The notes below the pieces were generated by a model. It was not told where the DNA came from, ran no database searches, and saw nothing but the letters and a program-made list of their open reading frames with translations. Positions 27,689 through 35,323 of a stretch of 52,927 nt of DNA are shown here, in pieces. The DNA is from Dehalococcoidia bacterium. GTDB lineage: Bacteria; Chloroflexota; Dehalococcoidia; UBA2979. The position numbers and the translations under genes are program-made. Location of the stretch: the NCBI GenBank assembly GCA_009692705.1, contig SHYR01000006.1:1-52927 (forward strand), given 5' to 3'. Numbering within the stretch: position 1 is the first letter of the stretch; every line of letters starts with the position of its first letter.

Positions 27689-30352
27689 ATGCCAGGGACC
27701 GACCGCGAACTGTTCGACCTCGAAGCGTTGCGCTGCGCCGGAGCGGCGCTCGGGGCCGGGCTGGCTGACCGCCGCCCCTTCGCGCTGCCCGGCGACCAGT
27801 CGGTGTGGGGTCGCGACCGGCCGATCGACGTGCAGCACCTCCGCGTCGAGCTGGACCTCGACGTGCGGGCGCGGCGCGTGCGCGGCCTCGCCACGATCAC
27901 CTTCCGCCCGCGCAACGACGGGCTGCGCGAGGCGGTGTTCGACGCCGTCGAGCTGGACGTGGAGGCGGTCACGGACGAGCGCGGGCGGGCGCTGCCGTTC
28001 AGCCTCGCGGACCGCACCCTGCGCGTCGACCTCGGCCGCGCGCGCTCCTCGCGCCGCGCGATCACGGCCGTGGTTCGCTACTCGTGCCGCCCCCGGCGCG
28101 GGCTCTACTTCAACCGCCCCGACGCCGGCTACCCCGATCGCCCGCAGCAGGTCTGGACGCAGGGCCAGGCGGAGGACAGCCCCTACTACTTCCCCTGCTT
28201 CGACTTCCCCGGCGCGAAGCAGACCACCGAGCTAATCGCGACCGTGCCCGCTGGCTGGTTCGCGCTGTCCAACGGCCGCCTCGCGGCCGTGCGCAAGGGC
28301 GCGCGCCGCTCCACCTACCACTGGGTGCAGGACCGCCCGCACCCCGCCTACCTCGTCACGCTCGCCGCCGGCGAGATGGACAGCGTCGAAGACGACGCCG
28401 ACGGCGTGCCGGTGCAGTACTACGGACCGAAGGGCAGCGCCGCGGGGCTGCGGCGCGCATTCGGGCGCACGCCGGAGATGATCCGCTTCTTCTCCGACAA
28501 GATCGGGGTGCCGTACCCGTGGGCGAAATACGCCACGGTCGCCGTCGCCGACTTCATCTTCGGCGGCATGGAGAACACCTCCGCCACCACGATGACCGAC
28601 ACGCTCCTGCACGACGAGCGCGCGCACCCCGACTTCCAGGAGAACGCCGACTCGATCACCGCGCATGAGCTCGCGCACCAGTGGTTCGGCGACCTGCTGA
28701 CCTGCCGCGAATGGGCGCACGGCTGGCTGAACGAGAGCTTCGCGACCTACTTCGACGCGCTCTTCGTGGAACATCAGCGCGGCTGGGACGCCTTCCGCTA
28801 CGACCTCTCGCAGAAAGCGCAGGTGTACTTCGAGGAGGACTCCAAGCAGTACCGCCGCCCGCTGGTGCAGCACGTCTACCGCGAGCCGATCGACATCTTC
28901 GACCGCCACCTCTACGAGCGCGGCGCGCAGGTGCTGGACATGATCCGCTACCAGCTCGGCGACGAGTTGTGGTGGAAGGCGATCCACCGCTACGTCGCAC
29001 AGCACGCCGGCAGCGACGTGATCACGGCGGACTTCCAGCGCGCGATCGAGGAGGCGACGGGCCGCAACCTCGACTGGTTCTTCGACCAGTGGGTGTGGAA
29101 GGGCGGCCATCCCGAGTTCAAGGCCACCTACTCATGGGACGCGGAGCACCGCGCCGCGACCGTGAAGCTGTCGCAGACGCAGACGCCGGACGAGCACCTG
29201 ACCTCCATCTACCGCACGCCGCTCGAGATCGGCTTCATGACCGCGCGCGGCTGGCGCGAGTTCCGCGTCGAGGTGAGCGAGCGCGAGCACGCCTTTGTGT
29301 TCCCGCTCGACGGCGAACCGCGGTTCGTGGCGATCGATCCCGCGAACCGCGTGCTGAAGTCGCTGAGCTTCGAGCCCGGCGAGCGCCAGCTCAGGGCGCG
29401 GCTCTCCGACGACCCGCAGGCGATGGGGCGCATCGAGGCCGCGAAGGGGCTCGCGAAGCTCGGCTCGCCAGCAGCGATCGACGCGCTGCACGACGCGCTG
29501 CAGCGCGACGCGGAGCTGTCGTTCGTGCGCGCCGAGATCGCGGCGGCGCTCGGCAGCACGCGGGCCGAGGCGGCGCGCGACGCGCTGATCGGCGCGGCCG
29601 CGGCGGAGCCGTCGCGCGTGCGCCGCGCCGTCGCCACCGCGCTCGGCAGCTTCCCCGACGCGAAGGCGGCACGCGCGCTCCAGCGCTACTTGGCGGGCGG
29701 CGGCGACCGCTCGTACTACGTGCAGGCGGCGGCCGCCGGCGCACTGGGGAAGACGCTCCAGCCCTCCGCGTTCGCCGCCCTGCGGCGCGTGCTCGACCGC
29801 CCGGCGCACAACGACGTGATCACGTCGGCGGCGCTCGGCGGGCTCGCCGCCCTGCGCGATGCGCGCAGCGCCCCCATCCTGCTCGACTACACGGCGTGGG
29901 GCCGCCACCAGAACGCGCGCCGCGCCGCAGTCGACGCCCTTGGCCGGCTAGCGCCGCTGCTTGAGGAGCCCGAGCGCACGCGGGTGCGCGAGCGCCTGGA
30001 GCAGCTGCTCGACGACCGCTGGCTGCGCGTGCAGCTGGGCGCAGCCTCCGCGCTGGCCGAGCTCAAGGACATCCGCTCCGCCGGACCGCTCGGCGCCGCC
30101 GCCGGGCGCGCGTTGGACGGCCGCCTGCGACGGCAGGCGCGCATCGCCGCGCGCGCCATCGCCGAGGGCGCGGACCGGGGCGAGGACGTGAAGCGGCTGC
30201 AGGATGAGATGGAGAAGCTGCGGCAGGCACACCAGCAGCTGAAGGACCGCTTCGCCACGCTCGAGGCCCGGCTCGGCGCGCGGCCCGCCGCCGCCGCCAG
30301 CGGCGGCCCCACCGGCGCCGCGCCGGGTGGCAGGCGCCGAGCCCGGCAGTGA
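27689..30352 (+). CDS. M1 family aminopeptidase with C-terminal HEAT-like repeats
   Basis: FGGMENTSATT (GAMEN-like), HELAHQWFGDLLTCREWAHGWLNESFATY; C-terminal alpha-helical repeat region and coiled-coil tail. Confidence 0.93.
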   Translation: MPGTDRELFDLEALRCAGAALGAGLADRRPFALPGDQSVWGRDRPIDVQHLRVELDLDVRARRVRGLATITFRPRNDGLREAVFDAVELDVEAVTDERGRALPFSLADRTLRVDLGRARSSRRAITAVVRYSCRPRRGLYFNRPDAGYPDRPQQVWTQGQAEDSPYYFPCFDFPGAKQTTELIATVPAGWFALSNGRLAAVRKGARRSTYHWVQDRPHPAYLVTLAAGEMDSVEDDADGVPVQYYGPKGSAAGLRRAFGRTPEMIRFFSDKIGVPYPWAKYATVAVADFIFGGMENTSATTMTDTLLHDERAHPDFQENADSITAHELAHQWFGDLLTCREWAHGWLNESFATYFDALFVEHQRGWDAFRYDLSQKAQVYFEEDSKQYRRPLVQHVYREPIDIFDRHLYERGAQVLDMIRYQLGDELWWKAIHRYVAQHAGSDVITADFQRAIEEATGRNLDWFFDQWVWKGGHPEFKATYSWDAEHRAATVKLSQTQTPDEHLTSIYRTPLEIGFMTARGWREFRVEVSEREHAFVFPLDGEPRFVAIDPANRVLKSLSFEPGERQLRARLSDDPQAMGRIEAAKGLAKLGSPAAIDALHDALQRDAELSFVRAEIAAALGSTRAEAARDALIGAAAAEPSRVRRAVATALGSFPDAKAARALQRYLAGGGDRSYYVQAAAAGALGKTLQPSAFAALRRVLDRPAHNDVITSAALGGLAALRDARSAPILLDYTAWGRHQNARRAAVDALGRLAPLLEEPERTRVRERLEQLLDDRWLRVQLGAASALAELKDIRSAGPLGAAAGRALDGRLRRQARIAARAIAEGADRGEDVKRLQDEMEKLRQAHQQLKDRFATLEARLGARPAAAASGGPTGAAPGGRRRARQ

Positions 30353-30438
30353 GCGTGCGCGGCGCATGGCGCAGCCGTGCCGCGGGTAACCGTGCCGTCA
30401 CCGTAGTCGTGCCGTACCGTACCGTAGAGTAGTCACAA

Positions 30439-30501
30439 ATGACGGAGGCGCTGCACGCCGTGCGACCTCTCGACCGGCAGCTGCTCGGGAAGCGGTCATG
30501 A
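30439..30501 (+). CDS. possible 20-aa upstream ORF / leader peptide
   Basis: ATG ... TGA encoding MTEALHAVRPLDRQLLGKRS; stop lies 1 nt before the GTG start at 30503. Confidence 0.25.
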   Translation: MTEALHAVRPLDRQLLGKRS

Positions 30502-30502
30502 C

Positions 30503-30946
30503 GTGCGACGGCTGAACATCTTCTTCGATGTCGACAACACCCTGATCATGTGGAACGGCACGCTGCGCAACCACACGCGGCACGTCTTCGAGCGCCTGCG
30601 CGACAGCGGCCACACGATCTACATCTGGTCCGGCGTCGGCATCCGGCGCTGGGAGATGGAGCGGGCCAACCTGGACGAGTTTGTCGCCGATTACTTCTGG
30701 AAGCCCTTGGACCGCCACCACCAGCGGCTGCCGGAGCTCGGCGTGACGCTGGTGCCCGACTTCGTGATCGACGATCACAAGACGGTCGTCGACGCCTTCG
30801 GCGGCTACCACATCTCGGACATGGCCGGCCCCGACGACAAGGAGCTGCTGGCCGTGCTGCGCGCGATCGAGGAGATGGCGCGCGGCGACGAGACCATCGG
30901 CGACACCGAGGAACCGCTCACCGACGAAGGCGTCGAGGTCGAGTAG
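30503..30946 (+). CDS. HAD-like hydrolase, 147 aa
   Basis: LNIFFDVDNTLIMWNGTLR (DxDxT), FVIDDHKTVVDAFGG. Confidence 0.75.
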   Translation: MRRLNIFFDVDNTLIMWNGTLRNHTRHVFERLRDSGHTIYIWSGVGIRRWEMERANLDEFVADYFWKPLDRHHQRLPELGVTLVPDFVIDDHKTVVDAFGGYHISDMAGPDDKELLAVLRAIEEMARGDETIGDTEEPLTDEGVEVE

Positions 30947-30978
30947 GCCTCCGCGCGACGGCTGCTAGCGACCGGCCC

Positions 30979-31764
30979 CTAGCGGCTGGCCCCGTTCAGC
31001 GACCCGCCCCCGTGCCCGAGATAGGACCGCAGCAGCCCGGCGATGCGGTTGCGCTCCAGCATCGCCGCCGCGGGCGCGCGCTCGCGCGCCACGTCGCGCG
31101 CCTCCGCGAACTTCGCGAGCGCGGTGCGCGTGCGGCTATCGGGCTGGAACCGCAGCAGCGGCTCCACGATCGTCCAGACGGAGACGCCGGGGTGCCGCCG
31201 GGGATCCATGCTGACGTACATCGCCCAGTCCTGCGCGCGTTCGCGCATGTCGTAGTGCGAGACCAGCGGGTAGTCCGGGTCCCAGTGTTCGCCCTTGCGG
31301 AAGCAGTCCACTGACCAGTCGATCGGCAGCGGTCGGTCGGAGTTGGAGCGCTGGTCGAGCGCGACCAGCCAGAGCGAGAGCGCCAGCGCGAGCGGGGTGC
31401 GGCAGTGGTCGTCGCCGGCGCGGGCAGCCCAGGTGCGCGCGTAGGCATCGCACATCGCGCCCTCCACGCGCTCGTCGATGTCGAGCCCCACGACGAGCAA
31501 CGTGCGCGTCACCAGCAGGTGCGCGAGGAAGCGTGCCTCCTCGTCGGAGGCGGCGCGCTCGCCGGTCGGCAGCGTGAGCTCGGCGGGCGTGTCGGGCGGA
31601 AAGCAGGCGAAGGTGAATCGCTGGCCGCAGTCGTAGCCGGGCGCGCCCGGTCGCCCCTGCGCCTCCAGCAGGCGGTCGAGATCCGAGGGGTCGTCGACCG
31701 CGCCGCGGTCCCGCGCCTGCGCCCACAGCCGCAGGGCCAGCTCGAGGACCTCGCTCGCTGCCAC
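30979..31764 (-). CDS. hypothetical protein, 261 aa
   Basis: GTG start preceded by TAGCGT-N6; high-GC codon pattern throughout. Confidence 0.6.
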   Translation of the reverse strand: MAASEVLELALRLWAQARDRGAVDDPSDLDRLLEAQGRPGAPGYDCGQRFTFACFPPDTPAELTLPTGERAASDEEARFLAHLLVTRTLLVVGLDIDERVEGAMCDAYARTWAARAGDDHCRTPLALALSLWLVALDQRSNSDRPLPIDWSVDCFRKGEHWDPDYPLVSHYDMRERAQDWAMYVSMDPRRHPGVSVWTIVEPLLRFQPDSRTRTALAKFAEARDVARERAPAAAMLERNRIAGLLRSYLGHGGGSLNGASR

Positions 31765-31867
31765 GCCTCGACGCTACGCAGCGCGCAACGGGAGTGTCAA
31801 ACGCTGGGCACTGGAGTCACGGCAGCCGGAAGGATGTTCCGGTTTGCGTGATCGGTGAGTTGCGGAG

Positions 31868-32215
31868 CTAGGGGAACGGATCCTGACGGCTGACTTCCCC
31901 ATGAAACGCGCGCTCCTCCGCTCCCCAAAGCGATTTCAGGAACGTGACCACCGCGCGAATCTCCTCCGGCGATAGCCGGTCTCCCCACGCTGGCATCGCG
32001 CTCTTGAAGCCCTCGGATTCGTAGATAGCTCCACCGTCACGCACGATCCGATACAGCAGCCCGTCCGCGTGATGCCATGTGTGCCCCGTTGCATCATGCA
32101 GAGGGGGCGGCAGCGTCCCGTCGGGGAGCCGCGTTCGCCAGTTTGAGGCGCCTTCACCCTCGACTCCGTGGCATCGTGCACAGTTCGCCTGGTAGATCGC
32201 GCCCCCGCGCGCCAC
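31868..32215 (-). CDS. c-type cytochrome domain (monoheme)
   Basis: RGGAIYQANCARCHGVEGEG (CxxCH), SAMPAWGDRLSPEEIRAVVTFLKSLW (Met ligand). Confidence 0.85.
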   Translation of the reverse strand: MARGGAIYQANCARCHGVEGEGASNWRTRLPDGTLPPPLHDATGHTWHHADGLLYRIVRDGGAIYESEGFKSAMPAWGDRLSPEEIRAVVTFLKSLWGAEERAFHGEVSRQDPFP

Positions 32216-32218
32216 GGT

Positions 32219-32350
32219 CTACGGGTCAAGTGTCAGACTTTCCGTCTGATCGTCATCCGAAAGCCAGAGGATCGGACTGCCGAGCAGCCACCACACACCG
32301 ACTGCGAAGAGAATCAGGCTGGCGGGCAGGAGCAGACTGGACCAGTTCAT
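32219..32350 (-). CDS. 43-aa membrane anchor, in frame with the downstream cytochrome c but separated from it by one TAG codon
   Basis: MNWSSLLLPASLILFAVGVWWLLGSPILWLSDDDQTESLTLDP-TAG-T-VARGGAIYQANCARCHG. Confidence 0.6.
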   Translation of the reverse strand: MNWSSLLLPASLILFAVGVWWLLGSPILWLSDDDQTESLTLDP

Positions 32351-32375
32351 GCCGCCGTCATTCGGCCACCAGCGC

Positions 32376-32795
32376 CTACACTCTCGGTCGCAGCGTCTCG
32401 TCCGTTTGCGTTCCCAGGACAAGCGGTTGTACTTGCCCTCTGCGGTCGATTAGCACGATCGTCGGATGGACGCGAACCCCTAGCGCCCGAATGGCTCGCT
32501 CGTTCTTCTTGTTGTTGAAATCCAGTCGCACCACCTGTAGCCGCCCGCGGTAATCCTGCTCGAGCCCATCCACGATGGGCTTCGTTTGCGCTCAGGGCAC
32601 TCAACCGTCGGTGTACACGAACACGAGCACCGGCTTGCCGACCTCCACAGCTGTCAGGCGCTGCAGCTCGGCGACCGCGCTCTGCCCGTCCGGCTTCGTG
32701 CCGGCGCAGCTCGCCATGACGAGCATCAGCCCGAGCAGGAGAACGACTGCTGCCGACTGCTGAAGGCTCCGCGCGCTTACGTTTCGCACTGGCAT
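32376..32795 (-). CDS. candidate selenoprotein: lipoprotein thioredoxin-fold oxidoreductase with UxxU motif (two in-frame TGA codons)
   Basis: MPVRNVSARSLQQSAAVVLLLGLMLVMASCAGTKPDGQSAVAELQRLTAVEVGKPVLVFVYTDG-U-VP-U-AQTKPIVDGLEQDYRGRLQVVRLDFNNKKNERAIRALGVRVHPTIVLIDRRGQVQPLVLGTQTDETLRPRV*; TGA at 32603-32601 and 32594-32592; GGAG 7 nt before ATG. The ORF track splits it into 32601..33335 and 32376..32573, which share one frame. Confidence 0.85.
32563..32581 (-). promoter_or_regulatory. candidate bacterial SECIS element
   Basis: AGCCCATC-GTG-GATGGGCT: 8-bp perfect stem, apical loop starting with G; loop begins 18 nt after TGA2 and 27 nt after TGA1. Confidence 0.7.
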
Positions 32796-32911
32796 CACTG
32801 TTCTCCGATCGCCGGCGGCGACGTCCATGATGAACCATGGAGTCGGGCCGCGCACGCCGGTGTGAGTCCCGTCGCTGGCGGCTGCCGCCGCTGCGAACCT
32901 ACGATCACACG

Positions 32912-33499
32912 GTGAACACCCGCCCGTGCACGCTCGTGCTCGCGCCGCTGGCCGCGCTGGCGCTGCTGGCCGCGGCGTGCGGCGGCGGCTCGCCGTCGAG
33001 CGCCACGCCGCCGCCGGCGCAGGCACCGCGCGCGGACGTCGAGGCCTCGGCCACCGCCACCGCGTCCGCCAGCGCGCCGGCGGAGCCGACCGCCACCACC
33101 GGCGCGCTGCCGCTCGAGCGGCTAGGGGTGATCGAGTTCCTGCGCGCGGATGGCGTCGCTGTGCCGCTGCGCGTGGAGGTGCCGCCGCGCGCGGAGTACG
33201 GCATCGGGCTCTCCGGCCGCTACGCGCTGGGCGAGCGCGGCATGCTCTTTCACTACGACGATCCGCACACGCGCGTCGCGTTCTGGATGAAGAACACCCG
33301 CGTCGACCTCGCGATCGCGTTCGTCGACGGCTCATTCCGCGTGGTCGAAATCCGCGAGATGCAGGCCGAGTCGCTGGAGATCATCACGCCGCAACAGGAC
33401 TACCAGTACGCGGTGGAGGCGCCTGCGCGCTGGTACGAGCGCAACGGCATCCGCGCGGGCGACCAGGTGCGGCTGCGCTTCTCGCTGCGGTCCGACTAG
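32912..33499 (+). CDS. DUF192 family lipoprotein
   Basis: LAPLAALALLAAACGGG lipobox; GMLFHYDDPHTRVAFWMKNTRVDLAIAFVDG. Confidence 0.85.
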   Translation: MNTRPCTLVLAPLAALALLAAACGGGSPSSATPPPAQAPRADVEASATATASASAPAEPTATTGALPLERLGVIEFLRADGVAVPLRVEVPPRAEYGIGLSGRYALGERGMLFHYDDPHTRVAFWMKNTRVDLAIAFVDGSFRVVEIREMQAESLEIITPQQDYQYAVEAPARWYERNGIRAGDQVRLRFSLRSD

Positions 33500-33532
33500 C
33501 CCGCGAGCGCGGCTGGTACCACCCTGCCTCGA

Positions 33533-34072
33533 TTAGTACCACTCTATTTCGATCACCTTCGAGGCGTGGCCCGCGAGCGTGAGCAGCACGCGCTCGTCGC
33601 CGCCGCTGAACGGGCGCCCGCCGGCGCGGTCCGTGACGTAGAGCGAGCCGCGCACGACGCCCCGCGCCCAGATCGGCACGCCCAGCAGCGCCTGCATGCG
33701 CGGATGGCGGCGCGGGAACCCGAACGCCCGCGCGTGCTGCTGCACGTCGTCGTAGCGCACGGGGCGACCGTCGGCGCGCAGCGCGCCCAGCGGACCGTGG
33801 CCCTGCGGCGGGGCGCGCAGCCCCCGCAGCTCCTGCTCGCTGAGGCCCGCGGTGACGAAGCCGACGGTGCGGTCGTGCTCGTCGGTGACGGCGAGCGCGC
33901 CGTAGCGCGCCGCGGTCAGCCGCTGCGCGAGATCGACCACCACCTGCAACGCCTCGTCGGGGCGGTGCCGCGGCGGCAAACGGCGCAGCGCCTGCGCGAG
34001 CGCGCGCAGCGCCCGCGTCTCGGGATCGCGACGGAGCAGAGATAGTCGAGGAGATGGCAGCGCGGCACGCAT
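33533..34072 (-). CDS. GAF domain protein
   Basis: LTAARYGALAVTDEHDRTVGFVTAGLSEQE, MQALLGVPIWARGVVRGSLYVTDRAGGRPFSGGDERVLLTLAGHA. Confidence 0.8.
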   Translation of the reverse strand: MRAALPSPRLSLLRRDPETRALRALAQALRRLPPRHRPDEALQVVVDLAQRLTAARYGALAVTDEHDRTVGFVTAGLSEQELRGLRAPPQGHGPLGALRADGRPVRYDDVQQHARAFGFPRRHPRMQALLGVPIWARGVVRGSLYVTDRAGGRPFSGGDERVLLTLAGHASKVIEIEWY

Positions 34073-34077
34073 CGCCG

Positions 34078-35256
34078 TCAGGCTACGCCGGGGCCCCGCA
34101 CGCCGCCAGCCTGCGGCTCCGCGTCCTCGACCACCGCGACATCCTCGGCAGCCTCGACGCCGCCCACAGGCGCGGGCGCGCCGTGCCCGACCGGCTCCCA
34201 GTCATCGATCGTGCGAAAGAAGCGCAGCGTCCCCGGCCGCGCGGCGATCGCGACCGCGCTGCCCACCGGCGGCGGCGCGAGGTCCCACTCCCAGCGCACG
34301 CGCGAGACGGTGCGGCCCCCCAGCGCGATCTCGAGCACGTGTGCCGGGCCTTCCGGGCTGCTTCTGAGCACTGTGCCCTCGACGCCACTCCCGAGGCCCA
34401 TGCCGCCGGGCACCGCGAGCAGGCTCGCCGGATGCGCCAGCACCTGCGCCTGGCCGCCCGCGTCCGTCCCCGGCGGTACCGCGATCGCGCCCACGGACGG
34501 CTCGACGATCCGCCCGTGCTCGACCGGCCCCTGCGCCAGCGTGACCCAGCCGAGCAGGCGCGCGACCGCCACCGACGCCGGCGCCGCCAGCACCAGCGAC
34601 AGCGGCCCGGCCTGCAGCACCGCGCCGTCCGCCATCACCACCAGGTCGTCCGCCAGCGCGATCGCGTCGCGCAGGTCGTGGCTCACCACCACCGCCGTGG
34701 TATCGAGGCGCCGCAGCAGCTCGCCGAGCTGCGCGCGCAGCTCCTCCTTGCGCGGCTCGTCGAGCGCGCCCAGCGGCTCGTCCAGCAGCAGCAGCTTCGG
34801 CTCCGGCGCGAGCACGCGCGCGAGCGCGACCCGCTGCCGCTCGCCACCCGACAGCTCGTGCATGCGGCGCTGCCCGAGCCCGGGCAGCCCCACGAGTTGC
34901 AACAGCTGCATGACACGCGCCTCGCGCGCGCGCTTCGGCCACTTCGACATGCGCAGCCCGAACTCGATGTTGCGCCGCACGTCCAGGTGCGGAAAGAGCG
35001 CAAGCTCCTGGAACATCAGGCCCACGTCGCGCCGGTGCGCGGGGATCCGCAGCACATCGTGGCCGCCGATCAGCACCTCGCCGCCATCGGGCCGATCGAG
35101 CCCGGCAATCAGCCGCAGCACGGTGGTCTTGCCGCAGCCCGAGGGCCCGAACAGCGCCGTCACGCGCCCGCCGGGCACGTGGAAGGAGACGCCGCTCAGC
35201 GCCACCGCCTCGTCCTCGAAGCGCCGCTCGAGGCCGCGTACGGTCAGGCTCGCCAC
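34078..35256 (-). CDS. thiQ: ABC transporter ATP-binding protein (thiamine-type, with C-terminal TOBE-like extension)
   Basis: LFGPSGCGKTTVLRLIAGL, ELSGGERQRVALARVLAPEPKLLLLDEPLGALD; cluster with ThiB-like SBP. Confidence 0.8.
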   Translation of the reverse strand: MASLTVRGLERRFEDEAVALSGVSFHVPGGRVTALFGPSGCGKTTVLRLIAGLDRPDGGEVLIGGHDVLRIPAHRRDVGLMFQELALFPHLDVRRNIEFGLRMSKWPKRAREARVMQLLQLVGLPGLGQRRMHELSGGERQRVALARVLAPEPKLLLLDEPLGALDEPRKEELRAQLGELLRRLDTTAVVVSHDLRDAIALADDLVVMADGAVLQAGPLSLVLAAPASVAVARLLGWVTLAQGPVEHGRIVEPSVGAIAVPPGTDAGGQAQVLAHPASLLAVPGGMGLGSGVEGTVLRSSPEGPAHVLEIALGGRTVSRVRWEWDLAPPPVGSAVAIAARPGTLRFFRTIDDWEPVGHGAPAPVGGVEAAEDVAVVEDAEPQAGGVRGPGVA

Positions 35257-35323
35257 GGGTGGACTCCTCGCATGCTGCGGCCTCGCAGGTGACGGGCTCG
35301 CACGTGACGGCAACGTGGCTCGC

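Noticed and set aside
32219-32221. Pyrrolysine at the TAG before cytochrome c
   Set aside because: No Pyl context visible; several other genes terminate with TAG; a CAG to TAG change or reinitiation is simpler. Kept only as an anomaly.
32592-32603. Genome-wide TGA reassignment (TGA = Trp/Gly) to explain the two in-frame TGAs
   Set aside because: Many well-supported genes here end in TGA (e.g. 1254, 7627, 51161), and the two in-frame TGAs fall exactly on CxxC positions with a SECIS-like hairpin; Sec fits better.
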